This document shows positions 33,536-45,300 of a stretch of DNA of 64,000 nt, piece by piece. The notes under the pieces are model-generated. The model was given only the letters and a program-made list of their open reading frames with translations, was not told the origin of the DNA and made no database searches. This DNA comes from Pachyseris speciosa (taxonomy: Eukaryota; Cnidaria; Anthozoa; Scleractinia; Pachyseridae). Every line of letters starts with the position of its first letter. Position 1 is the stretch's first letter. The position numbers and the translations under genes are program-made. The stretch covers positions 36,001 to 100,000 of the forward strand of contig JAEMWC010001012.1 in NCBI GenBank assembly GCA_016490735.1. Direction: 5' to 3'.

Positions 33536-35270
33536 GAAGTTAGGATCACGGTGTATAGGGGCGCAAATCTAGTTGGCAGGCTGCAAGCAAGAGATTTTGT
33601 GGTTTTTATGTGTATAGTTTACCTTAATGTTTCTTCAGCGTCCAAATATATTGGTAGGTCCTTTTTAGTTTTCAAATCAGGGTGCTATGTTGTTGTCCCT
33701 GCTGTATCTAAAAGTGATGGGATATCAAACCGTTATGATGGTTACGGGTAGTTTGAAGACAAAAATGTATTTCGATATTGAAGGAACCTAGTTACTATAG
33801 AGTTTATTCGGGAGAAAGCTCACTATACAGACCTTAAAGTAATTTTTTCGTTCATTAATAGCGGAGTTCCGCGCGCAGATTCCCATTGGTAAGAAAAATT
33901 AATGCCATTTTGCTAGGAATTTGGTTGTCACGTGACCGTAATAATAATAACGTTTATTTACCCTCGGTAGTATTTATAGCACAAAGGCTAGTGGGGCCGA
34001 GCAAATACAGAAACAAATAAAGTCAAATTAAATCAACTGAACTGAAATCAAATGAAATCAAATACGTGCGTACTGGACAACCAATGCGAATCACACACTC
34101 CAACCTTTCATGCAGGTGCTTTGTATTTATTTAGGTAGGGTTTATTACCATTCGTCAGTAAATGTGGGAATTGTTTTTCGCATACCGTATGCTATTTAAC
34201 AATGTTCAGACTTGTGTAATGCCAGTTGAAAAAGAATTGTGGAGCTCCGCTTTTAGCCTTGGCTAATTATACAAACTATTTTTGAAAGCTCAAGTTAAAA
34301 ACATTAGTTAAGATGTTTTTATCTACCAATGAGAATTTGGCAAATTAAGAACTGAAAAATGAGTTTCTTCGCCAGGATAGAAAAGACCCTATCCTTTTGA
34401 AACTTGAAGATTCCTAAATTTCCAACCAAAAATGTTGGCTTAATGGAAAGCGCCCTTGGTTCTTTTGCGTTTTCGCGCGTTTGGCAGTGGTTTCATAATT
34501 TCCCGCGCTCGATACTGGCAGCATAGTTTTCTTATGAGTTCTGGTTGTTTACATTTGTTGTGATTGGTTAGATGTGATAACGCTGGTTTGGGCAATATTT
34601 TCCTTGGGTCCTGATTGGTTCATTGCATTGTTTACGTTTGTAGTGATTGGCTGGATGTAGTTACGTTGGTTTGGGTTTCCCGCACAGTCGTGTTAAAGAG
34701 GGGGTTTACATTATAACAGTACCTTCCATTCCGATACGAAAACAATTCTGGGGATCTACAAAAAAAATATACTATTTAATTTACAAATCTAAAGGTGTCC
34801 TCAACACCAAGAAACACGCCAATGGTGATAACTGCAAACCATCAACTATTTTTACGTAAAGAAATCATTGGACTATGAAATGTTTTAAAATAATTATGTT
34901 TCATTAAGAAATTATTAAAGATATCTCAATCATGAAGTCTATAACGTGTTTTTGTTGCTGCTATTGTTTGTTTGTTGGCACAACTTAATAGATCAAAGTA
35001 CCAAAGAAAAACGCTACTGGAAAAAGTGCTTTTTCGCTGTGGAAACATGGAATTAATTTCTGCTGACGTTGTTGCTGAAGTCACCGCAACGTCTTCTTCA
35101 GTGTTGGTCACATGGTCATAAGTCATGTGACCAACACTTTTCGACGCCGAAAACGAATGGTATTTCCAAGCCCCCTTTTCGGTTCATTTGAATGGTCAAA
35201 CCGGGAAGGTACGCACAGACTTTGCAAAGAATAAGAATTGACACCACAGAAACGTATCGCTTGGTGTCTC

Positions 35271-35663
35271 TAAGGCCCCGTTTATATGGAGAAACTTCTC
35301 CCGGGCAGAAGGGTCACTCGTCTACCCGAGCTACCCTGGGCGAACCACATTTTTCCAACATTTCCTTACAAAACTTGGCGAACCGTTTACGTGATAAACA
35401 AAAAAGTTGGCTCGGTTAGAAGGCTGACCCGCTTAGCCGGGTCAACCTTTATCAATGGTAGGGTCACCCTCCTTTTCTCCATATAAACACGTTGGCTCGC
35501 CGCGTCAACTCGGTCAAGGCGAGAAAATCAGAGCATGCGCGAGCGCTCTTGGTTCGGTCAAAGGGGTCAACGTTTTTCTCACATAAACCCGCGCTAAAGT
35601 TGACTCGACTGGGAGGGTGAACCTCTTACTCAAGACGAATTTCTCCACATAAACGGTGCCTAA
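35271..35663. mobile_element. MITE with AGGC(C/A)CCGTTTATATGGAG termini
   Basis: The left end AAGGCCCCGTTTATATGGAG and the reverse complement of the right end TTAGGCACCGTTTATGTGGA form inverted repeats of about 25 bp. It is GC-richer than its surroundings. No clear target duplication was found. Confidence 0.65.
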
Positions 35664-35812
35664 TTTATGGATGGGTTTCAAACCAAAGACTATCTTGAAT
35701 GACCAACTTGCATGGGAGCAACGTTGTGCCTTGCCTAGTGGGCTTCGTTTGAGCGTCGTGTAAAAATTTTCTTGAACAGGCTGTAATGCCTGCTATGTCG
35801 CGATCGGTGAAA

Positions 35813-36007
35813 CAACCCGACATTTCTCTACACATGTCCATGAACACCTAATTACTGATAACAACCCGACATTTCTCTACACATGTCCATGAACACCTAA
35901 TTACTGATAACAACCCGACATTTCTCTACACATGTCCATGAACGCCTAATTACTGATAACAACCCGACATTTCTCTACACATGTCCATGAACACCTAATT
36001 ACTGATT
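35813..36007 (+). repeat. 49-bp tandem repeat, four units, inside a GIY-YIG coding relic
   Basis: Units start at 35813, 35862, 35911 and 35960 with CAACCCGACATTTCTCTACA and differ by one base (ACACC versus ACGCC). The unit is coding in origin (TTRHFSTHVHEHLITD), but 49 is not a multiple of three, so each extra copy shifts the frame. Confidence 0.92.
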
Positions 36008-36284
36008 AAAGATCACACTTCTGAAAACGTCTTGAGCATTGCGGTAGCTTTAGTTCCAACGATTGTTTTGATGTAATTGATCAAGCCGGTACTACTTTTC
36101 AGCTCAACTGGATAAAAGAAGTCAAAAGAAGACTTACACATCCTGTGGGAAAACCGTTCCCTTAATCAACAACTTCAACATGTTAAGTTAAGCCTATCTT
36201 TGTAATCTGCACGCTTTTTATACATCCTTCCATAATTTGTAGTACGTATGAATTCGTCAACACCAACAAGTTATTGCATCTTAC

Positions 36285-36335
36285 AACACTTGCAATGAAA
36301 AGGTAGAAGTTTCTGCCGAAACATGTCACTCTGTT
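36285..36335 (+). ncRNA. Hammerhead-like relic at the 3' end of a Penelope element
   Basis: GGTAGA/TCTGCC can form stem II, followed by GAAAC and then GTC. The first box reads ATGAAAA instead of CTGANGA, and stem I is weak. It is reported because it follows a Penelope relic in the expected place. Confidence 0.35.
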
Positions 36336-36499
36336 ATATTAAAAATCATCATCTTATATTTAAAACCAATTAGATCATGGGCAATAAAAGCTACCGTTTG
36401 ATAGGTCATAGAAGTCTTCCAGGGAATCCCAAGGTAACTCAGTGAACACATTCAACTGAACAGCATTGAGTGTGAATTGTTTGCACCAACGAATCGTAT

Positions 36500-36760
36500 C
36501 ACAAACAGCATCATTATGAAGTACTGCGCAGTTGCTTTCATTTGAAAACTTAGAACCACCTTGTGCAGCCTAATAAACAGCACTATAGCAAAGTACTGTA
36601 CTGCCCTGTAGCTTTCATTTGAATGGTCACACTTCAGGATTTCACCCAGAGACTACACTGGAGCCAATTTGTACAGCATAATGAATAGCGCTCTAGCAGA
36701 GTACTGTTCAGTGGCTCACATGGTCACATCAGAACGTAAAGCCACCTTACGCAGAGAATT
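36500..36760. repeat. Dispersed ~118-bp satellite, two to three units
   Basis: AGAACCACCTTGTGCAGCCT, AATAAACAGCACTATAG, TTTCATTTGAATGGTCACAC and GGATTTCACCCAGAGACT recur in the same order as at 14785 and 32990. Confidence 0.7.
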
Positions 36761-37060
36761 TCGAATTATGATCTTCGCACCGCCAAGGGTAAACTATCCT
36801 TTCCAAAACCTAGAACTGACTACCTGAAGCGTAGCTTTAGTCACAGGGGCACTCTTTTATGGAACAATCTTCCTGAGGAACTGCATACAGCCAATTCCTT
36901 GGGTCTCTGGAAGAGAAAAATTCACAGATTGTTTTTGGAACAGTACTCTCACACGGCAAATAATTTTATGTAAACGAGTAAGTGTTGTAGAAGATTTTTA
37001 GATATTTTCTATGTAAAACTGACATTTTAACCGTGTTTAAATAAAGTTATCATTCAATAG
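36755..37060 (+). mobile_element. 3' fragment of a CR1/L2-like LINE
   Basis: The frame 36755-36973 reads YDLRTAKGKLSFPKPRTDYL, then SFSHRGTLLWNNLPEELHTA. This is the usual C-terminus of CR1/L2-type ORF2, with stop TAA at 36971. It is followed by ~85 bp of 3' tail ending around ATAAAGTTATCATTCAATAG. It differs in sequence from the LINE at 22475-25810. Confidence 0.8.
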
Positions 37061-39429
37061 CACAGCTTTTTAGGACAACGATGCAGAAAAAGAGAGGGTG
37101 TTGTTGTTGTGCAACATCTTTGATCTAAGTATGCTTTCGAGAAACTGGAACTACACTATTCTCTTGGTAACAATGCCAGTATCCCATAGTCTACAATAAC
37201 ATTGTGTTTCCCGGAAGCCAAGTAATGACGAAAGATGGCGAGAGGCTTGGGTACGAGTAGGTGGGGCAGGGTCATGAACGCCTTGTGTGCCTATGTTTCC
37301 AAGATGTGGCTACTGCTTCTAGAGAAGCGGTAACCACTATGTGATCGGGTTTGTAAGTAATGTAAGTAAGTGGTCAGATGGATCGGATTACAAATTATCG
37401 GATGACCATCGCGGCCAATCAGATCATTCGCATATCTAGCTACGTCAGTAATCCGAGTTATCGGGTAATGACCGGAGCCAATCAGATCGTTGTGTAGAGG
37501 GCGTTGTTGTCGAGTTCACAATCTTTTATGGTGGATTGAAGCGTTCAAGCTACCATAGTAGTTCCATGTGCTTTTTCCTACTCCCGTTGAGCCGGAATTA
37601 CTGTTTTTGTGGTATAGTGAACAAAGTAGCTGGGACCCAAAGAGAAACTTTCAAGGCAAAGGACTGCATGTGACTACTGCTGCAGCTTTTACGTGAAGTA
37701 ACGTTTGTCAGTTGTCATTCTTGTGAGCTGAGAGTACATTAAATGCGAGTCATGCAACTCTCGCGACTGTTTGTAACCCGGCTTTATCTGATCAGAGATT
37801 TCGAGTTTTCGCCACAGTCATAACACTTCAATGCTAATTACCTTCACATCTGTATCCTTTATGCTATTTTTTTATTTTTCCTGAGGATTTTAAGGCTCAT
37901 TTGTTGGAATTCGAGAACCGGCATCGTTTATGTTCTAGTATATGTATCCTACGTGAGCTGTTTGCAATCAGCTTTGTCTGATCGGAGATTTTATTTAGAA
38001 TTTCCGGTCTCAGTTAATTAGTACAACACTCATCTGTTGTCTAATGCAACGAAATACAAATAAGAGTTCTAGAGAATCATCGTATGCTGAATAAAGTTAT
38101 GCATCAATATAAATAATAAGCTCAACTGGGAATTCACACTTTTTCCACTCTTTTTTTTTTAATTTGCCACAGCAAATATTTAAATACATACAGTAGTATT
38201 TACGTACACATAGTACTAGTGCTGTACAATACAAGCAAGCAAATCACTTAGTCATACAAGATATTTGGTTTGAAGTTAAATAATTCTATGCTTTATCCTG
38301 CTTATATCTATATATTGTTAAAGCAATACATTTTGTGAGAAGTTATTTTTAAAGAGAGACCACTTCCGTTACAAAGACGGTTGAGTCTTTATTGTTTAAT
38401 GCAGTTTCCTTTTCCATTTCCATCGAGTTCATAAGTAGCTGTATATACACCTGTAACTTAGGAAGCATGTTGCTAAGCCTGCAGTTGTATGTGTAATGTC
38501 TAGCTATAAGGAGTAGGTCAGGATTGTCAATGAGACCAAAACAGAGTCAAAGAAGGAGAAACACTTTGAAGAGTTCTGACTTTGAAGTTTTAAGGGATCC
38601 ACTCGAAGATGCTCTTCCAGAAGTTCTGTGTGTGTTTACGCGAAATTCACATTTCTCGCCTGTCGAGTTGCTTTTTACTAACGCGGTACAATAGTCTTTC
38701 AATCCGTTTGCATTTGGACCATTTGGAAATAAAAATTGCTTAGTGCTAATTACCGTTATGTCCGTGTTCTTTATGCTACTCTTATTTTGTCCTGAGGAAG
38801 ACTTCTCGTTGATTTTAAAGGCTCATTTTCTATTCGAGAACGTTTCCAGTAGACTTTTCGAGAACGTTTCCAGTAGACTTGTTTATGTTCGTGTATTCGT
38901 GGTATCGTATGTCACAACCTCAGCCGGTGAAAAACAATCGGCTTCTTTGGCCCTTGAAGTAGTACAAGGCTGGTTCGATTGTCATGGACTTCAGGCACAC
39001 TTCAATTCAGAGAGCACTTTTCGGCTGGAAAACCTCCATAAACAGTCGCTAAAATGCTCGAAAAATGGGCTATCAAAAAACACTTCACACAGTCTGAGAG
39101 AACTGTACCTGGTTACAGGTGCAAAATAGCAAAAAGTGATCTTAAATTTGTTCAAAACTTCTGTTTTGAACTTCAAGGAAGTCCAGCCACGTCGCTCGAA
39201 CGTTGTCACTGAGTCGATAAGTATTCCAAAGTAGAACCGATAAGCACGAAGGGAATCGAAGAAGACATCGGACAGTGCCCAGCGCAACCGAAAATGTGGA
39301 GTACTTACTTACACCTTTTCGAGCCTCTTCTAGGTTGGTAGCCACAAAAATACTGCAACTAGTATTCACCACACTGCTTTAACTACAAAGGATCAACTTT
39401 ATTAAAAATAAAACACAAACAGCGGAGAT
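37061..39429. other. Gene-free stretch with a local duplication
   Basis: The segment at about 37836-37960 (GCTAATTACCTTCACATCTG...) is repeated at about 38746-38900 (GCTAATTACCGTTATGTCCG...) with moderate identity. Within the second copy a 24-bp stretch starting CGAGAACGTTTCCAGTAGAC is doubled. No coding exon was recognised. Confidence 0.55.
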
Positions 39430-39992
39430 AAACATGGTAAACCAACGCATTTTATATAGACTTGACGTTTCGTATGCTAGGCAACATACATTTTCAAAAG
39501 TGACCGTTACAATTTTTGAACACTGTTTATATACTTCTAATACAGGGGTCTGGAACCGAGATTAAGAAAAACTATCTTAACAGTAAATATGTAAAAGGAT
39601 AAACCTTATTAATAAAGCAACAACTTCTCACTACTAATGTTTACATTGAAAGCTGGCTTAAGCTCTTGGATAAATAAGGTTTCCTTAATTTTGCAATGAT
39701 AATCGGTTTTGCCCGACGCTAAAATGTCAAAATGATCCCACTTGATGTTGTGTCCAGTGGTTTTAACGTGATCAGCAATAGCTGATGTGTGGTCATTTTT
39801 AGCGAGGGCCTTGAAATGTTCAGTTTTCCTGTCATGAAGTCTTCTTTTTGTCTTACCGATGTAAAAATCAGTGCAGTCCCAGCAACCGGCCTTATAAATG
39901 ACTTTAGACTTCTGAGAGCGGTTTAAGCGGTCCTTGTAAGGAAAGAAAGACTTGATGCGGAGAGTGTTCTGAAAAACTGTCTTAAGGATCAA
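39430..39992 (-). mobile_element. 5'-truncated Penelope-like element, GIY-YIG domain
   Basis: A 127-codon minus-strand frame (39992-39609) contains KSKVIYKAGCWDCTDFYIGK, TKRRLHDRKTEHF, and ETLFIQELKPAFNVNISSEK. This is a Penelope-type GIY-YIG endonuclease with its CxxC linker. The reverse transcriptase part is absent. The remaining ~180 bp to 39430 is the 3' tail with a hammerhead-like hairpin. Confidence 0.88.
39461..39502 (-). ncRNA. Hammerhead-like motif of the Penelope element (core defective)
   Basis: On the minus strand: CTT stem I arm, TTGAAAA (for CUGANGA), GTATG/CATAC stem II, GAAAC, GTC, AAG. The two changes in the first box (C3 to U, G8 to A) should abolish cleavage. Confidence 0.55.
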
Positions 39993-40680
39993 CTTTATTC
40001 ACTGTTTTAGCTTATTTTAAAAGCAGTAGCCACTGCAGGCCTTGACTGCCTCTTATTGTACAATTTAACCAATGAACCGATAGATGTTTCAATACAAAAT
40101 CGTATCTCTCCTGTCGTCTTATTGTAATTTCTTATTTCTCTTTTATATGATGCACGAATTCAGTCCAGCTTCAATAGAACTCTTTGACAAGCAATTGCAA
40201 GTGAAAAAAGACAAAACAAAAATGGCAAAATGCAGTCAGAACTCTGCCTCCAGACACCTCCCATGAGCGGACCGAAACCGCGGTCGGGGCGAGTTCTTCA
40301 CAAAAACTCAACATTTGTAACTTTCCTGCAAGCGCGCACCTCTCGTAAGCGAAAGTGGGCGCTTTTTATTCTTTGAAGCTTCATGGGCTCAAGAAACCTT
40401 TTTGGTTTATACCACATACTGGCTCTCGATTTGTTTCTCCATTCAATGGCAGTTTAGAGCTGCTCCAATGTTTCCGTCGTTGAGTAACTTGTTTTGTTTT
40501 TAGGGGACTCTTATGTGTCCGCGAGGTTGTCCGCTTATGTGAGGTTTTGACTGTGCGTTCCAGAATTTTTAATTGAGCAACCAATTAGAGTCCAAGGTAC
40601 GGAACTTGATATCGTGAACGGGTTCATTGTGCAATTTATTGGCGCTCGCATTGAAGCTGGCGTCTTTAAAATCTGCTACA

Positions 40681-40724
40681 CCGTGCCGACGAGTCCCAAT
40701 AAGGACGAAACAGCTGTCCATGGT
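40681..40724 (+). ncRNA. Isolated hammerhead ribozyme motif with one core change
   Basis: CCGTG and CATGG pair as stem I. The first box reads CCGACGA (U4 to C), stem II is GTCC/GGAC with loop CAATAA, GAAAC is at 40707-40711, stem III is CAGCTG, and GTC ends at 40718. It aligns without gaps to the 1-790 hammerheads from GAG to TTGC with four changes. Two of these form one compensated stem II pair (U-A for G-C). No tandem copies flank it. Confidence 0.7.
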
Positions 40725-41004
40725 TGCATCCCTACTTTATCGAGTCTCGGTCGTGCTGGTGTCTCGAAAAGTCAACTTTTCTCACGTAGTATCAGTCTTG
40801 CTTGCTACATGTATATAACTGAATTAGAGTACGCGAAAAACATCATCCACTTGTTTGTTAAGTGAAACATTGGCTGGTTCTTTTCTAGTCTCAGTGAAAG
40901 GGAAATACATATTGTGCTGCAAACCAAAGGATCTGAAAAGTGTCCGGCTCGACTCTCATATACCGGGAACTGAAATCGTTAATTATTACCTAACAGCAGG
41001 GGAC

Positions 41005-41150
41005 AAGGGGCATAGAGGAACAGTGGGCACGGAGGAGCAGAAGTACAATAAGTACAGTAGGTATAGAGGAACAGTACGCACAGAGGGACAGTAGGCATAG
41101 AAAAAACAAAGGAACAGTAGGCAGAGAGGAACAGTAGGTACAAAGCAGCC
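41005..41150. repeat. Degenerate ~15-bp minisatellite AGAGGAACAGTAGGC
   Basis: Eight or so imperfect copies of AGAGGAACAGTAGGCA lie head-to-tail, with variable AAGTACAATA spacers. Confidence 0.75.
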
Positions 41151-42399
41151 AAATGTCCGGACTAGGCAGTTAAAATAGAAAACAATTAGCACCATCATGT
41201 GCTTCAATCTCATTTCCGTTCATTAAGCCGGGGTGTAAACTCGTGAAGAATGTCCACTAATTAAACGGCTGTTAAAAATATCTCTTTGTCCTTGGTTGTA
41301 AATCCCGGTCTCTGTGTTCATGACCACCCGATCGCAGTAAAAAGTCTACAAACACGGTAGCGATGGAATGAAGTTGGCGTTACATATGGTAATGTTCTAT
41401 TATTTTTTTAACCTCTTTTTCATAGCGCAAGATCCCACCTCATGACCGTCTTTGAAACTGCACCTCTTCTCAAGTCGCTTGCTTTTTAAAATTGTCAGTA
41501 CCCCAAGATCCTCGGAGAATCCTATAGCTAGAGAGAGATCGACAAATCACGTCTCTGTTTAGTAATTTGCCCAGAGTTAACCTGACCCTCTATCTTGTGA
41601 TCACCACCACCCCTGCCTTCCCTTTCTTTTCTTATCACAGGTTAAAAAAATAATAACGCCTGATTCCTTGTTAGCCCCGAATTCTCTTCCTGATTTCATT
41701 TCAAAGGTATATCATTATATTTGTGTTCTTCTGTCAACGAATAATCTTGTTATCATGTTAGTACGAGGTGAGAGATACGTCGCTTATCGTGACACATCTT
41801 AAAAGGTAATTGAAACGAACTTCGGAATTTTTGTTCTTTATACTCCAAGTCCGTAATACATGCTTTTCAAAATTTTTGACATGTGGATAGTGATTCTCAA
41901 CACACGAAAACACTGATTGGCATGCTGATCTATGAATGGTGCAATTTTGTGACTGCATTGTCAACAACATGGCACCAAAAATACTTCTTTTGTTTGGCAA
42001 AACCGGGGCTCATTTGAAAGTGCTAACTGAATTACAATGATAAAGTGTATAACCCAGAGATTAAAAATACTCCTTGACCATTGTAGAAGTCACTGCGATA
42101 TCTGTCAAGATATATGACTGCAAAGTTCCTGACCTCTGATGCCGAGACTATTATAGCATTTTACGCCTATTTGCTCTGACGTAAGAGCGTGCGTTTGCGT
42201 TCGATTGAATGGCAATTACGCTAGCTACCTCCGGAACAAAAGGAAATTTTGCACGTCATTACAGTGTGAAAACTTGACTGTCAACAGATGTGACAGCGCG
42301 CAAAGTAAACCTTTCCATTATTTTGGTCTAAAACCGGTCACAGCATTCCGTTCTCGGCGTCAAAGGCACAGCATCTTGTGGATATAAAAATCGCTCGCC

Positions 42400-45300
42400 A
42401 TGGCTTTCTCCCCCAGTGGAGAGCATCTTTCCGCCGGGGACCAAAGCAGATTTGAAAATATGATGAAACTTCTTCTATTTCTCGAAGCGGAGCTTCAACT
42501 CAAAGAGGAGATTATTGATCTGTTGCTGGTTTGTATTGTACAGTTTTGATATTATTTTTATCTTGTTTATCGTAAAGTAGCTAAAGTACACAGTGCTAAA
42601 TACGCGCGAGCTTTGATGTTGGGCTCAAAAACGCGTCGCTCTGAATCGTGTCTTCGAAAGTTCGCTGGAGCAGTATTCTTCAAGATCTATTCAGCCATGA
42701 ACGTTTTCTTCAGACGGAAATTAGAATTGACTTATTCGAATTTGCATTCTCGTGAAAGGAAGGAATTTCCCGTTATCTTCTTCTAAGCTGAAACCTCTTT
42801 CGACTTCTTTCGCGTCACGTAACTCCTTTCTCGCTCCATGTTGCATGATCGCTTCATAACAGGCGAGCGAATTTATGTAAACTTCGTGAAATCGCACCGC
42901 CAGATTGCATTCATAATTTATTTATTAACTCTGTCCGGAATTTACCGACTTCCTTACGGCGTAAACTGTTGAAAATATCAAACGGATCTTTTGATATCTT
43001 GTTTAGCAGTTCGCTTGCATCTCTATACAAAAGCTTTTAGAGTGTGGCCCGATTCAATATACGTTTCGCTTACGCGGGGAACCGCATCTGTTGAGCGAGT
43101 GGATATCTTTTGGCTTGCGGACATTTATAGAATGGAATGGCGCAGATGATTTAAATTAAAATTGGAAGCCGTATTGCCTGGGTGGTCAACAACCACAGAT
43201 TCAGGATTTGGAGGTTTAGTTTTTCTGCGTACCAAGATAACCAAAGCTTTGTGACATAAACCGCGCCATATTAAAAACCAATCAAATCAATATTCATTCT
43301 CGAAAGACGTGGAAAATTTTGTGCATATTTCTTGTTCCTACCGGAATAACGTAGCGCGTGGATAATTGCCTCTTATCTTCTGTATTCAGGAAAACCTCTG
43401 TCTATTTACAGTTTTGAAATTCCCTTGACACCCCAACGTACGCTCGACTCGATCATGTCAGGCGGTATTTTGGTGCAGATATTGTTGAGGTTTTGATCTG
43501 ACCAATTCAGCTGGTATTAATTTTTTAATGCCCAATTTGTCAGCGAATTTGTGACTTCGACAGGATGCATTTAAATTTATCATCAAGACCTGCTGCCAAG
43601 TCAACAAATAAATCTTTTTTCCCTGGAAGAGGATTTTAAAAACATGAACCTTTCGAATGGAAGACGTTATGAAAACATCGTTCATTTCCTGTTGTTTTGG
43701 TAAACTTGTGCCCACATTTTTTGCCCCTTCTTTTGTTGTGGTGACCGAAACTTTGGAATTTCTAAAGACCAAAAACCACCGTTTTGAATTAGACCGGTTA
43801 TCCTAGCGGCAGGGGTTATGCAAAAATGAAATCTTACCACGCACAGGCATGCCGGTGTTTTCAAACATGAATAGCGTGTGCTCTTGTTTCACGTCTGCTA
43901 GCAATAGTACCCGGGGTGGGGGGGGGGGGTACTCCCAAAAAAATTTGGTGGGGGTGTGCCGCCCGCTTCCTGAAACCCTTACCCTACTTCAGACCAAAAT
44001 CTGCGATTTCCCCTTCCCTATTTCAGACCTGATCAAAAATTCGATACCCTGTTTCAGACCTATTTCACGTACACAGTTGGCGTAAGCATAATTAAAAGAC
44101 AAAAAAGAAAGACTTTTGTTGATGGTCTTATCAGGGGCACCCAACGACAAGTTTCGGTAGATATCTGTTCGGTGGAGGGTAATTCGCCTTGCGCTTTCGG
44201 CGTCGATTAAAGAGTGCACTCGGATTTTCGTAACTAAAACGTGGCCTAAAAGATTCGCAATAGGGAAATCATAGCGCCTAAGATTTTCGGGAAGGTTGTA
44301 ATTCCCGTTTTTGGCAGTCAAAAACGTCAGCTAGCATTTTCGGAATGAAAATAGTTCCCTAAAAAGCTCGTGGAAAGTTCATTTCAGCTCGCATTTTCTC
44401 AAAGGAAGATTTTCTTCCCTAACATTTTCGGGCAATTAAACTTTCAGCTAGGGAATCCGAACAAATGAACTTCTTCTAGCTTATGAAAACATCACTTTAA
44501 ACGGACTTCAAACACTATAAGGTACTTAAAAATGCCTTTCTACAGCTTTTGGTTGATTTGGCTCGTTGGGTGCCCCTGTCTTATCGCCTAATGATGAAGA
44601 AATAGCTTCTACTAAAAACATACCGAATTCAAGACAAGTGCACAAAACATACCCTATTTCATACCAAAATGGTCAAAATCGATACCCTATTTCAGACCAA
44701 GTCGGCTAAAAAAACCATACCCTTTGGGTCAGCACATACTTATATAGCCAATATAAGGGAGTACCCCCCCCCCCCGGCGGGGGAGCAATAGTACAACTTG
44801 AGCATAAATTATACGTTACGAAACCATCCGGGAGCTTCTGTTTTACATTACCTTACCTCCGAATTGCTTTCGTTTGAAACAAAAAAATACCAACAGGACA
44901 TGAATCATGAGAATATCTGTATACATGAATTTTCTCCGTGTGCAATCCTTCTTTCACTAAAACAGCTTTAAATTTAATCCGATTTCGTCCACAGATGTCG
45001 ATCGAGTTTCTTTTCTCATTGCTTGGATACTTTGTCGTCTATCTGGTGGCAAAGGTTCTGTTTGAGAGCTGTTTTTGAGAATTTTCAGTTTAGCGTACTT
45101 GCACTACGTCACGTCCGTGTTGACGAATTCCTTGCACCTTGTTGCCACACTAGTTGCCTAGCTTTACACACCGATATGGAGATGCCTTTCAAAATTGTTG
45201 ACTTGCCGCAATCGTTGCGGGGCTGTTTTTACGTCACAGACGTTGCAATTCAGACAGTTTTGGGAGGGCACCAGGTAACGCATTACGACCATAAAAATCA

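Larger units (their letters stand above)
35665..36370 (+). mobile_element. 5'-truncated Penelope-like element with internal 49-bp repeats
   Basis: Plus-strand fragments of a Penelope GIY-YIG domain are readable in order: TGCNACYV, then IGETTRHFSTHVHEHLITD (repeated), KDHTSENVLSIA, CFDVIDQAGTTFQLNW, and KEDLHILWENRSLNQQ ending at a TAA near 36203. Premature stops and frameshifts show it is dead. A hammerhead-like hairpin lies near the 3' end (36285-36335). Confidence 0.75.

Noticed and set aside
38743..39129. 128-codon open frame
   Set aside because: It covers a locally duplicated non-coding segment with a 24-bp doubling and has no recognisable domain.
42383..42389. TATAAAA box upstream of the coiled-coil gene
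   Set aside because: It lies only 11 bases before the start codon, too close to place a transcription start upstream of that ATG.
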